Source: Oscillospiraceae bacterium
Lineage (GTDB): Bacteria > Bacillota > Clostridia > Oscillospirales > Ruminococcaceae
Direction of reading: 5' to 3'
DNA: 34,155 nucleotides
NCBI GenBank assembly: GCA_009777725.1
Contig: WRLG01000030.1
Span: 1-34,155 of the forward strand
Shown: positions 1-5,569 of the stretch, one piece after another
Numbering within the stretch: the first letter of the stretch is position 1
Layout of the letters: each line of letters opens with the position of its first letter
Made by a program: the position numbers and the translations under genes
The notes under the pieces: model-generated
Told to the model about the DNA's origin: nothing
The model's input: only the letters and a program-made list of their open reading frames with translations
Database searches by the model: none

Positions 1-571
1 CCATATTTAACTCCTCCTCGCTCCCTGCGGCGATAAATTTCGCCCAGTCGCATAATTCCGTGCCGTCAAAATTATCCGGCAACTTGTTCAATTCCAGAGT
101 ATGAATTTCGATGAGGTCGGATAGCTCGATGTTTGCGTTCGGGTCGAAAAAGGTGAATCTGTGATGATATAGCGGGCTTGCCTTTATTAGGGTTTCTTCG
201 GTAATTATGATGCTGATTACCCGCTTTAAGTCTTTGTATTTATCACTGCTTCCGATTTGCTCTGTGATTAGTTTAGCATCGTAATAGATAATGCGCTCCT
301 CCATACCCGGGCGGACTCTGAGTTGTATTTCTATATGGATAATTTTACCTGTTTTGGTTTTTACTTTTACATCGACAATGCCTAGTTTATCCCCGTGAAA
401 TTCGCGGAGCAGATGCGGGTCGAGGATTTCAATCACTTCGTATTCGCCATCGTCCAGTTTTAGAATTGACTTTAACAGTCCTTGTAAAAACTCAATATTC
501 CGTTCGTCAGCGAAGAAAAGCCTAAATCCGATGTCATTTTTAACTGATATGAGGAAAGTTTTAGTTAACAT
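1..571 (-). CDS. Rpn family recombination-promoting nuclease / putative transposase, partial (copy 1)
   Basis: The gene runs off the left edge; 190 codons are visible from the ATG at 569-571. The protein is almost identical to the complete copy at 2673-3512 (changes such as P5T, K103R-type and a diverged last few residues), while the DNA differs at many third positions, so both copies appear to have been held under purifying selection. The nuclease-like core is visible as IVDVKVKT followed by HIEIQL, the Asp and Glu-x-Gln of the PD-(D/E)XK fold in the PF12784/Rpn family. Such proteins are linked to RecA-independent recombination. It lies in inverted orientation to copy 2, with XRE regulators between them. 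A ribosome binding site (AAGGAGCG) precedes the start. Family assignment is firm; the role is inferred from the family. Confidence 0.85.
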   Translation of the reverse strand, partial: MLTKTFLISVKNDIGFRLFFADERNIEFLQGLLKSILKLDDGEYEVIEILDPHLLREFHGDKLGIVDVKVKTKTGKIIHIEIQLRVRPGMEERIIYYDAKLITEQIGSSDKYKDLKRVISIIITEETLIKASPLYHHRFTFFDPNANIELSDLIEIHTLELNKLPDNFDGTELCDWAKFIAAGSEEELNM

Positions 572-606
572 TTTTAACGCTCCTTGGTTTTATTGGTGTG
601 ATTTTT

Positions 607-635
607 ATTATAGCAGATTTTGGCAGGATTGTCAA
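607..635 (-). promoter_or_regulatory. Sigma-A promoter of rpn copy 1
   Basis: On the minus strand TTGACA (630-635), a 17-bp spacer and TATAAT (607-612) form a perfect consensus promoter. The spacer ends in CCAAAATCTGC, as in the promoter of copy 2 (2609-2637). Confidence 0.85.
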
Positions 636-654
636 TGTCTTTTCGGCGAAGCCG

Positions 655-690
655 ACAAAAAAATAACGCCTTGATTTCTCAAAGCGTTAT
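655..690 (-). terminator. Rho-independent terminator of the XRE operon
   Basis: The stem ATAACGC (663-669) pairs with GCGTTAT (684-690), with an inner TTGA/TCAA pairing and TTTC loop. On the minus strand the hairpin is followed by a run of seven T. A near-identical copy lies at 1795-1828. Just beyond it (641-655) is the palindrome GTCGGCTTCGCCGA, also found in the cores of the interspersed repeat elements. Confidence 0.8.
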
Positions 691-717
691 CGGCTGTTAA
701 ATATTGTAACATTTGCG

Positions 718-939
718 TTAACTATTTCGCGGATACGGTTTCTTTTCATCGGTTATGCCTAACAGATAATCTACGCTTGTATTATGAATAGAAGCGAGCG
801 TTATTAATATATTTGTCGGGACATCATTTTCTCCTGTTTCATATTTTGAATATCCTGTTTGGGACATACCGATTTGCTTAGCAAATTCCGTCTGATTTAA
901 ATCTGTATCTTGCCTTAAATCCTTAATTCTTCTATACAT
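718..939 (-). CDS. Small XRE family HTH regulator
   Basis: This 73-residue protein is a single Cro/CI-type helix-turn-helix domain: RIKDLRQDTDLNQTEFAKQIGMSQTGYSKYETGENDVP followed by the usual YLLG helix end (residues about 4-62). It is the last gene of a tight three-gene leftward XRE operon (1608 to 718). Its ribosome binding site (GAGGGTGAT) lies inside the last codons of the upstream regulator, so translation may be coupled. The leader GGGTGATTGATAT is also present just upstream of the regulator at 1279-1608, which suggests the genes arose by duplication. It ends in a terminator. It probably binds DNA as a dimer; its target is not known. Confidence 0.85.
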   Translation of the reverse strand: MYRRIKDLRQDTDLNQTEFAKQIGMSQTGYSKYETGENDVPTNILITLASIHNTSVDYLLGITDEKKPYPRNS

Positions 940-947
940 AACTTATA

Positions 948-1274
948 TCAATCACCCTCTTGAGCTATTCTGCACGCGATGTCGTAAATAAGCCGTTTCA
1001 TTTTAGGTGAACACAGGCTCAAAACCTCTGCAAATTCTTTGTTCAAATACTCATTGCTTTCAAAAACAGTGTCTGCTAACAGATAAGGCAACGTAACATT
1101 AGTGTGAATCGATATTTTAGACAGCATTTCAAGGTTAGGATGCTCTCTGCCATTTTCTACTTGGCTCAAATAATTATCGGATATTTCTAACATTTCCGCA
1201 AGAACCGATTGTGTTAAGCCCGCCTCTAAGCGAGCTTTCTTAATCCGTTTGCCGATAATTTTATAATCAATCAT
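948..1274 (-). CDS. XRE family HTH regulator with C-terminal extension
   Basis: A 108-residue protein whose N-terminal 70 residues form an XRE HTH (KIIGKRIKKARLEAGLTQ, then NYLSQVENGREHPNLEML). The last 35 residues (FAEVLSLCSPKMKRLIYDI) resemble the short C-terminal tail seen in many Clostridial XRE regulators of unknown function. The start chosen is the ATG at 1272-1274, with AAAGGGG eight or nine bases upstream. A longer reading from 1343 would run deep into the neighbouring gene and add an unrelated N-terminus. The stop sits four bases from the next gene's ribosome binding region, so the three regulators are probably co-transcribed. Confidence 0.8.
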   Translation of the reverse strand: MIDYKIIGKRIKKARLEAGLTQSVLAEMLEISDNYLSQVENGREHPNLEMLSKISIHTNVTLPYLLADTVFESNEYLNKEFAEVLSLCSPKMKRLIYDIACRIAQEGD

Positions 1275-1278
1275 TTTG

Positions 1279-1608
1279 TCATCCCCTTTGTTCAAGAGCC
1301 TCTTGTTGATTATTTGCCGCTTCAGATAGCCTTCTTCTCTCAAATTGGTGTAATAATTTAAATAACAGCTCTCTTTCTTCCGTGTCTAATTTTTCGATGC
1401 TTATTTTTTCTTCGTTTTCCAATCCAAGCAAGTAATCGGCAGACACCCTAAAAACATTAGCCAATTCAACCACAAACTGAGTGGTCGGAACAGATGTTCC
1501 CATCTCCCAAGAATTCACGGTAACCCTTGTAGAGCCTATCTTTTTGGCTAGATATTTTTGTGTCATACCATTTTGTTCTCTTAACATTCTTATTTTTTCG
1601 CTAATCAT
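1279..1608 (-). CDS. XRE family HTH regulator (first gene of operon)
   Basis: This is a 109-residue XRE protein. The HTH covers residues 1-65 (EKIRMLREQNGMTQKYLAKK, NSWEMGTSVPTTQFVVEL, ADYLLGLE), followed by a charged helical tail that ends EALEQRG. The ATG at 1606-1608 is preceded by AAAGGGTG at good spacing; a GTG three codons upstream overlaps that site and is less likely. The gene is divergent from the truncated small ORF at 1765 and faces the operator-rich region 1654-1705, which suggests autoregulation. The downstream regulator begins five bases after its stop codon. Confidence 0.85.
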   Translation of the reverse strand: MISEKIRMLREQNGMTQKYLAKKIGSTRVTVNSWEMGTSVPTTQFVVELANVFRVSADYLLGLENEEKISIEKLDTEERELLFKLLHQFERRRLSEAANNQQEALEQRG

Positions 1609-1653
1609 ATCAATCACCCTTTATAATACTATATTATCCCGCAAGAATATTCA

Positions 1654-1705
1654 TTATCATTTACGATTAATTAAATTATAAATGATAAATATTATCAAAT
1701 TTGAT
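1654..1705. promoter_or_regulatory. Operator cluster with TTATCA half-sites
   Basis: Three overlapping palindromes are visible: TTATCATTTA (1654-1663) against TAAATGATAA (1679-1688), TGATAAATATTATCA (1683-1697) and ATCAAATTTGAT (1694-1705). All share a TTATCA-like half-site. They lie between divergent genes, just upstream of the promoter at 1714-1742, as expected for Cro/CI-type operators of the adjacent XRE genes. Binding is inferred. Confidence 0.6.
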
Positions 1706-1713
1706 TATTAGTA

Positions 1714-1742
1714 TTGACATAAAATAATTTATCGGTTATAAT
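1714..1742 (+). promoter_or_regulatory. Perfect sigma-A promoter before the truncated small ORF
   Basis: TTGACA (1714-1719), a 17-bp spacer and TATAAT (1737-1742) precede AAGGAGGTG and the ATG at 1765. The promoter is intact although the gene it drives is truncated. Confidence 0.8.
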
Positions 1743-1764
1743 ATATATTAAGGAGGTGAAAACA

Positions 1765-1812
1765 ATGTCAGAATACCAAGCTATGTACCTAAAGCAAAAA
1801 ATAACGCCTTGA
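1765..1812 (+). pseudogene. Truncated copy of the small MPEYQAMYLK-type protein
   Basis: AAGGAGGTGAAAACA and ATG are followed by MSEYQAMYLK, matching the first ten codons of the complete small gene at 2220-2372 (MPEYQAMYLK). After codon 10 the sequence switches abruptly into the terminator repeat of the next XRE module (1795 onward) and stops after QKITP. The 5' end, promoter and ribosome binding site are intact, so a 15-residue peptide could still be made. The junction is best read as the place where a second XRE module was inserted or recombined in. Confidence 0.7.
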
Positions 1813-1828
1813 TTTCTCAAAGCGTTGT
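1795..1828 (-). terminator. Rho-independent terminator of the XRE gene at 1865-2107
   Basis: ATAACGC (1801-1807) pairs with GCGTTGT (1822-1828, one G-U pair), with inner TTGA/TCAA, and a T-run follows on the minus strand. About 45 bp are shared with the terminator at 655-700, so the terminator is part of the duplicated module. Confidence 0.75.
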
Positions 1829-1864
1829 CGGCTGTTAAAGCAATTGTCAATCGGAGCTAAAGAC

Positions 1865-2107
1865 CTAATTCTCATCAAAAAAATCAGAAATAGGCTTTTT
1901 CAATATCTCGGAAAGACCGAAAAGCTCAATATCGGTAACGGTTCTGGTTTGGCTTTCAATTCTGGATATTGAGCCTCGGCATATGTAAATCGCCATCGTT
2001 TCAAGCTTAATTGATAGCACCTTTTGGCTCATATTATGCGATAACCGAAACTCTCTTACCTTTTTGCCGATTAAATTCTTTTTATCGCCGTCAATAATTC
2101 TTAACAA
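1865..2107 (-). CDS. XRE family HTH repressor-like protein, TTG start
   Basis: This is an 80-residue XRE protein. NLIGKKVREFRLSHNMSQ and the recognition region GSISRIESQTRTVTDIEL match a familiar Clostridial Cro/CI subfamily, and it ends in the dimer-side helix SEILKKPISDFFDEN. No ATG fits; the TTG at 2105-2107 has GGGGAG upstream and preserves the typical N-terminus. It is divergent from the small protein at 2220 across 112 bp that contain two palindromic operators, so it is probably an autorepressor that also controls the rightward genes. Function beyond DNA binding is inferred. Confidence 0.8.
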   Translation of the reverse strand: MLRIIDGDKKNLIGKKVREFRLSHNMSQKVLSIKLETMAIYICRGSISRIESQTRTVTDIELFGLSEILKKPISDFFDEN

Positions 2108-2121
2108 AATTTTCTCCCCAT

Positions 2122-2202
2122 ATCATAAGTTTTGTCTTGACATAAGACAAATATTATGATACACTATATTTGGCAATTTATTGTCCTATATATAAGACAA
2201 TA
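2122..2202. promoter_or_regulatory. Divergent promoter region with two XRE operators
   Basis: Operator 1 is a 21-bp perfect palindrome (2131-2151; arms TTTGTCTT/AAGACAAA). Operator 2 is a 24-bp palindrome with one mismatched pair (2179-2202; ATTGTC...GACAAT). The rightward -35 TTGACA (2137-2142) lies inside operator 1; a TACACT -10 follows at 2160-2165 after 17 bp. Leftward, TTGTCT (2145-2150) and TATGAT (2122-2127) with 17 bp spacing also overlap operator 1. Operator 2 abuts the ribosome binding site of the small gene. Binding by the adjacent regulator would repress both directions. Confidence 0.65.
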
Positions 2203-2219
2203 AAAAGGAGGTGAAAACA

Positions 2220-2372
2220 ATGCCGGAATACCAAGCCATGTACCTAAAGCTTTTCAATCAAATCACCGATTCTATCAAAACCCTTGAATCTGAGCTTATA
2301 AAGCTAAAAGACATACAAGCTCAGACAGAGGAAATGTTTATTAACGCGGACACAATAACAATGAACAGTTAA
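2220..2372 (+). CDS. Small helical protein of the XRE cassette
   Basis: A 50-residue protein starts at the ATG at 2220-2222 behind a very strong AAGGAGGTG. After MPEYQAMYLKLFNQITDSIK it is predicted helical (IKTLESELIKLKDIQAQTEEMFIN). I recognise the general pattern of a short helical protein divergent from a Cro/CI-type gene in Clostridia, but not a function. The last residues (ITMNS) and stop codon are encoded by a heptamer array (2350-2384), so the native C-terminus may have been altered by repeat insertion. A truncated sister copy lies at 1765. It could be an antirepressor or simply a small structural protein; nothing in the sequence decides this. Confidence 0.65.
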   Translation: MPEYQAMYLKLFNQITDSIKTLESELIKLKDIQAQTEEMFINADTITMNS

Positions 2373-2384
2373 CAATGAACAATT
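2350..2384. repeat. Heptamer repeat array overlapping a stop codon
   Basis: Degenerate 7-bp units (CAATAA-, CAATGAA, CAGTTAA, CAATGAA, CAATT) span the 3' end of the small gene and its TAA. The family also occurs at 2588-2614, 3513-3686, 7027-7047, 9438-9610, 10922-11094, 20171-20205 and 30039-30158. Confidence 0.75.
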
Positions 2385-2399
2385 TCGGAGGTTATTATC

Positions 2400-2591
2400 A
2401 TGGAATATATTGATGCCGAAGGAAAAATGACCTTCTACCCCTACGGACTAGACGAGGAGCAACTGAGGGCAATGATAAAGAGTGATTTAGCGAGCTACAT
2501 TATAGAAGCGCAATTTAGGTACGAAACGCAACCGCATATAGTCGCCCGGCATATAAAATCAATTATCACGCAATATGTTGGTGATAATTGA
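2400..2591 (+). CDS. Hypothetical 63-residue protein of the XRE cassette
   Basis: Preceded by CGGAGG ten bases before the ATG. The protein (MEYIDAEGKMTFYPYGL, then helical DEEQLRAMIKSDLASYIIEAQFR) is acidic at the N-terminus with a helical centre and no membrane segment. I do not recognise a family. It follows the small gene at 2220 by 27 bp and is probably co-transcribed from the regulated promoter at 2137-2165. Its last codons and TGA (DN stop) are already inside the next heptamer array. Confidence 0.6.
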   Translation: MEYIDAEGKMTFYPYGLDEEQLRAMIKSDLASYIIEAQFRYETQPHIVARHIKSIITQYVGDN

Positions 2592-2637
2592 CAATTTACA
2601 GTTTACAATTGACAGCCCCGCCAAAATCTGCTATAAT
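2588..2637 (+). promoter_or_regulatory. Heptamer array fused to the rpn copy 2 promoter
   Basis: Four heptamers (TTGACAA, TTTACAG, TTTACAA, TTGACAG) end at 2615; the last supplies a perfect -35 TTGACA (2609-2614). A 17-bp spacer and TATAAT (2632-2637) follow. The downstream part (CCAAAATCTGCTATAAT) matches the promoter of copy 1. Confidence 0.8.
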
Positions 2638-2672
2638 AAAAACCACACCAACAAAAGCAAGGAGCGTTAAAA

Positions 2673-3512
2673 ATGCTAACTAAACCATTTCTAATATCAG
2701 TTAAAAACGACATCGGATTTAGGCTTTTCTTCGCTGACGAACGGAACATTGAGTTTTTACAAGGGTTGTTAAAATCAATTCTGAAACTGGACGATGGCGA
2801 ATACGAGGTCATCGAAATCCTAGACCCGCATCTGCTCCGCGAATTTCACGGGGATAAACTAGGCATTGTCGATGTAAAGGTAAAAACCAAAACAGGGAAA
2901 ATCATACACATCGAAATTCAACTCAAAGTCCGCCCGGGCATGGAGGAGCGAATCATTTATTATGATGCTAAACTAATCACAGAGCAAATCGGAAGCAGTG
3001 ATAAATATAAAGACTTAAAGCGCGTAATCAGCATTATAATCACCGAAGAAACTCTAATAAAAGCAAGCCCGCTTTATCATCATCGCTTCACTTTTTTCGA
3101 CCCAAATGCAAACATTGAACTATCCGACCTCATCGAAATTCATACTCTCGAATTAAACAAACTGCCGGATAATTTTGACGGCACGGAATTATGCGACTGG
3201 GCGAAATTTATCGCCGCTAAAAGCGAGGAGGAATTGGAAATGGTAGCAAGCAGGAATACGCAAATTAGTAAGGCTGTAGTCAAGCTCCGCGAATTATCAG
3301 CGGACGAAAAAGCGCGGGATATGTATGAACGCCAAGAAAAAGCACGGCGAGACCATGAGTGGGCTATGGATTATGCTCGGGAAATGGGTATTGAGGAGGG
3401 TATCAAGGAGGGTACGCAAAAACGCGAGCAGGAGCTTATTGAAAGCATGAAATTATCCGGCATGTCCGAAGCCGAAATTGATAGAATTCTTAGCTTTAAG
3501 CGCGGAAGCTAA
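2673..3512 (+). CDS. Rpn family recombination-promoting nuclease / putative transposase (copy 2, complete)
   Basis: A complete 279-residue member of the PD-(D/E)XK nuclease family transposases (PF12784, Rpn-like). The catalytic region is GIVDVKVKTKTGKIIHIEIQ (about residues 64-84), with the Asp and the E-x-Q pair. The C-terminal third is charged and helical (EEGIKEGTQKREQELIESMK) and ends in the usual short helical motif (LSGMSEAEIDRILSF). AAGGAGCG precedes the ATG. It is the inverted partner of the partial copy at 1-571; together they bracket about 2 kb of XRE cassettes. Family members are associated with DNA cleavage and recombination; mobility of this pair is inferred. An interspersed repeat element begins right after its stop. 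Confidence 0.9.
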   Translation: MLTKPFLISVKNDIGFRLFFADERNIEFLQGLLKSILKLDDGEYEVIEILDPHLLREFHGDKLGIVDVKVKTKTGKIIHIEIQLKVRPGMEERIIYYDAKLITEQIGSSDKYKDLKRVISIIITEETLIKASPLYHHRFTFFDPNANIELSDLIEIHTLELNKLPDNFDGTELCDWAKFIAAKSEEELEMVASRNTQISKAVVKLRELSADEKARDMYERQEKARRDHEWAMDYAREMGIEEGIKEGTQKREQELIESMKLSGMSEAEIDRILSFKRGS

Positions 3513-3686
3513 GTCAATGCACAATGTACAGTTTACAATTAATATGTCGGCTTCGCCGATGGATTTTAAACATTTCAGCTAAGCAGTTTATTTTACAGCT
3601 AAAATAAACTGCTTAAAATGTTACGCCAAGGGCGTAACTCCTTAATTGTACATTGTACATTGTCAATTGTCAATTGCCAATTGCCA
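3513..3686. repeat. Heptamer-flanked triple-hairpin interspersed element, copy 1
   Basis: Left array of four heptamers (3513-3540: GTCAATG, CACAATG, TACAGTT, TACAATT). Core 3546-3639 holds three hairpins: GTCGGCTTCGCCGA, a perfect 15-bp stem AAGCAGTTTATTTTA/TAAAATAAACTGCTT (3581-3595/3600-3614) and GTTACGCCAAGGGCGTAAC. Right array of six heptamers follows (3645-3686, ATTGTAC to ATTGCCA). The right array reaches into the symporter gene and supplies its stop codon. Related copies lie at 9437-9610 (inverted) and 10921-11094. Confidence 0.8.
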
Positions 3687-4941
3687 AAGCTTCTTTCCTC
3701 AATATAATCAGCGCGACAATATTCGGCAAAAGCATAAATATATTCAGCGTGTCGGAAATTTCCCAGATAAGCGTTACATCGGCTACAGCCCCTATGTAAG
3801 CCGCCGACAGAAAAAGCAGTTTATATGCGGCGTTTGCTGTTTTGCCGGCGGTTAAGTAGGAAAGGCTTCGCGCTCCGTACCAGCACCAGCCCAAAAGGGT
3901 TGCGAATGCGAATATTACCGCCGATATTGATATAAAATACCGCGCAAAGCCGCCTAAGCCGTATTCAAACGCGGCTACCACAACCGCGACCCCCTCGCCG
4001 CCGTCAAACTGCGCTCCTGTGGAAAGGATAACCAGAGCAGTAAGGGTACAGCAAACAATCGTATCAATGAAAACCTCCGCTACAGCCCACATCCCCATGA
4101 CGGCGGGGTCGTTACAGCCTGTAGCGGTATGCACCAGCACGGAACTGCCCATCCCCGCTTCGTTTGAAAAAATCCCTCTCCGTAAGCCAACGGTAACGGC
4201 TTGCTTGACTGCGTAGCCCGCCGCGCCGCCGACCGCCGCTTTAAGCCCGAAAGCCGATGTAACAATCTCAACCAACACCCGCCCTATATTTTCGCGGAAT
4301 ATGAACAGGACTAAAACCGCCCCTATCATATAAAAAAACGAAACAGCGGGGATTATTTTTTCCGTAGCTTTGGCTATGGATTTTGAGCCGCGCAGTATAA
4401 TGAAGCCCGCAAAAATAACAATTGCCGCGCCGCTGACATAAGGGCTGATTCCGAATTGAAGCCCTGCCGAGGAAATAGCGTTTGTCTGGGTCATATTGCC
4501 GATTCCGAAAGATGCCAAAACACAAGCGGCAGCAAAGACTACCGCAAAGGGCTTACAGCGCAGACCGTACTCCAGATACGCCATCGGTCCGGGAGCCGCC
4601 TTGTCCTTGTATTTTACACCGAGCACGTTCTCGGCATATGCAGTCGCCATTCCGAACAGCGCGGAAGCCCACATCCAGAATACCGCGCCTGCGCCCCCGA
4701 TTGAAACGGCGGAGGCTACCCCGATTATATTACCTGTCCCCATTGAAGCGGCGAGAGCCGTTGACAATGCTTGAAAACGCGATACATTTTCACCCTTTGC
4801 CGTATGGTTTTCCGAAGCCCCGGCGAAAAGGGTGCTTTTAAATATAAAGCCTAAACGCCTGAATTGAAAAAATTTAAGTTTAACGGTAAAGTATATCCCC
4901 GTCCCGAATATGAGGGCGACCGTGCCTGTTCCCCATAACAT
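3670..4941 (-). CDS. Alanine/glycine:cation symporter (AGCS/DAACS family)
   Basis: A 423-residue sodium (or proton)-coupled amino acid carrier of the AGCS family, with about 11 membrane segments. The family signatures are visible: GTGIYFTVKLKFFQFRRLG near the N-terminus, ASMGTGNIIGVASAVSIGG (about 66-84), and GLRRGIFSNEAGMGS (about 252-266). It probably imports alanine or glycine. The ATG at 4939-4941 has no convincing ribosome binding site, and family-like sequence continues upstream in frame (ISDLFEKING), back to a stop at 4987-4989; AAAGGA near 4990 suits a start at an ATT codon (4978-4980 or 4969-4971), so the true N-terminus may use a non-AUG codon. The C-terminal LAIGN and the TGA are encoded by the heptamer array. 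Confidence 0.9.
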   Translation of the reverse strand: MLWGTGTVALIFGTGIYFTVKLKFFQFRRLGFIFKSTLFAGASENHTAKGENVSRFQALSTALAASMGTGNIIGVASAVSIGGAGAVFWMWASALFGMATAYAENVLGVKYKDKAAPGPMAYLEYGLRCKPFAVVFAAACVLASFGIGNMTQTNAISSAGLQFGISPYVSGAAIVIFAGFIILRGSKSIAKATEKIIPAVSFFYMIGAVLVLFIFRENIGRVLVEIVTSAFGLKAAVGGAAGYAVKQAVTVGLRRGIFSNEAGMGSSVLVHTATGCNDPAVMGMWAVAEVFIDTIVCCTLTALVILSTGAQFDGGEGVAVVVAAFEYGLGGFARYFISISAVIFAFATLLGWCWYGARSLSYLTAGKTANAAYKLLFLSAAYIGAVADVTLIWEISDTLNIFMLLPNIVALIILRKEALAIGN

Positions 4942-5002
4942 TCCATTTATTTTTTCAAATAAATCACTAATAGTATAAATATAATTTCATCCTTTCAGGG
5001 GG

Positions 5003-5031
5003 TTTTATTTTTTGAAAAAGTATGATATAAT
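5003..5031 (+). promoter_or_regulatory. Extended -10 promoter of the PH-domain operon
   Basis: TGATATAAT (5023-5031) is an extended -10 element; the -35 region (TTTTAT at 5003-5008) is weak. Its position rules out translation from the TTG at 5012. Confidence 0.55.
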
Positions 5032-5074
5032 AGCAAGTGGGCAGATGATAACCACTTGGGACGGTGAATTTCTT

Positions 5075-5569
5075 ATGAAAAAATACTATGCGGATAAAAC
5101 AAGCCTTAATTTCCTGCGGGTATTTGCCTTTTTTGCTTTAAGCGGCATCATTATAGGGCTTCGGTATCTTCTGAATTATCTGGAGGAAACTTTTCCGCAA
5201 TACTTTATAGTCAGCACCAAGTCAATTCCCGAAATTGTAATTTGGGGCTTGATTATATTTGTTGCGGGCGTTTATGTTATTTATATCCTTATTTTTCTGC
5301 CTATGTGGTATAATTCCTTGTCCTATTCCGTATCGGCTGAGGAAATCATTGTGAGGGCGGGGGTTATCAACAAAAATATTCATTTTATGAAGATGTCGGC
5401 GGTTCAGTACGTAACCGTTATACAGATGCCTTTTTCGGCTGTGACAAGCTTTAATTTTTTAGTAGTCAGCGCGCACGGGGGCAGGCTTGTGTTTATGTTT
5501 TTATCCCCGAAGGATGCCGTTGAAACGGCTGAAAAAATCAGAAAATACGCAAAGCAGGTGGTCGCGTGA
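5075..5569 (+). CDS. Bacterial PH domain (bPH2, YdbS-like) membrane protein
   Basis: A 164-residue protein with two N-terminal membrane helices (FLRVFAFFALSGIIIGL and EIVIWGLIIFVAGVYVIYILIF) followed by a bacterial PH domain (SYSVSAEEIIVRAGVINKNIHFMKMSAVQYVTV) and a C-terminal helix. This matches YdbS-type proteins, which pair with a larger YdbT-type protein. The ATG at 5075 is chosen because a -10 element at 5026-5031 excludes the upstream TTG at 5012; an ATG at 5045 is an alternative. It overlaps the next gene by four bases (GTGA). In Bacillus such pairs influence resistance to some secreted antimicrobials; the role here is unknown. Confidence 0.75.
   Translation: MKKYYADKTSLNFLRVFAFFALSGIIIGLRYLLNYLEETFPQYFIVSTKSIPEIVIWGLIIFVAGVYVIYILIFLPMWYNSLSYSVSAEEIIVRAGVINKNIHFMKMSAVQYVTVIQMPFSAVTSFNFLVVSAHGGRLVFMFLSPKDAVETAEKIRKYAKQVVA

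Noticed and set aside
3646-3855. Short open frame rich in HCQLSIANCQS
   Set aside because: It is a translation of the heptamer array and the antisense of the symporter gene.
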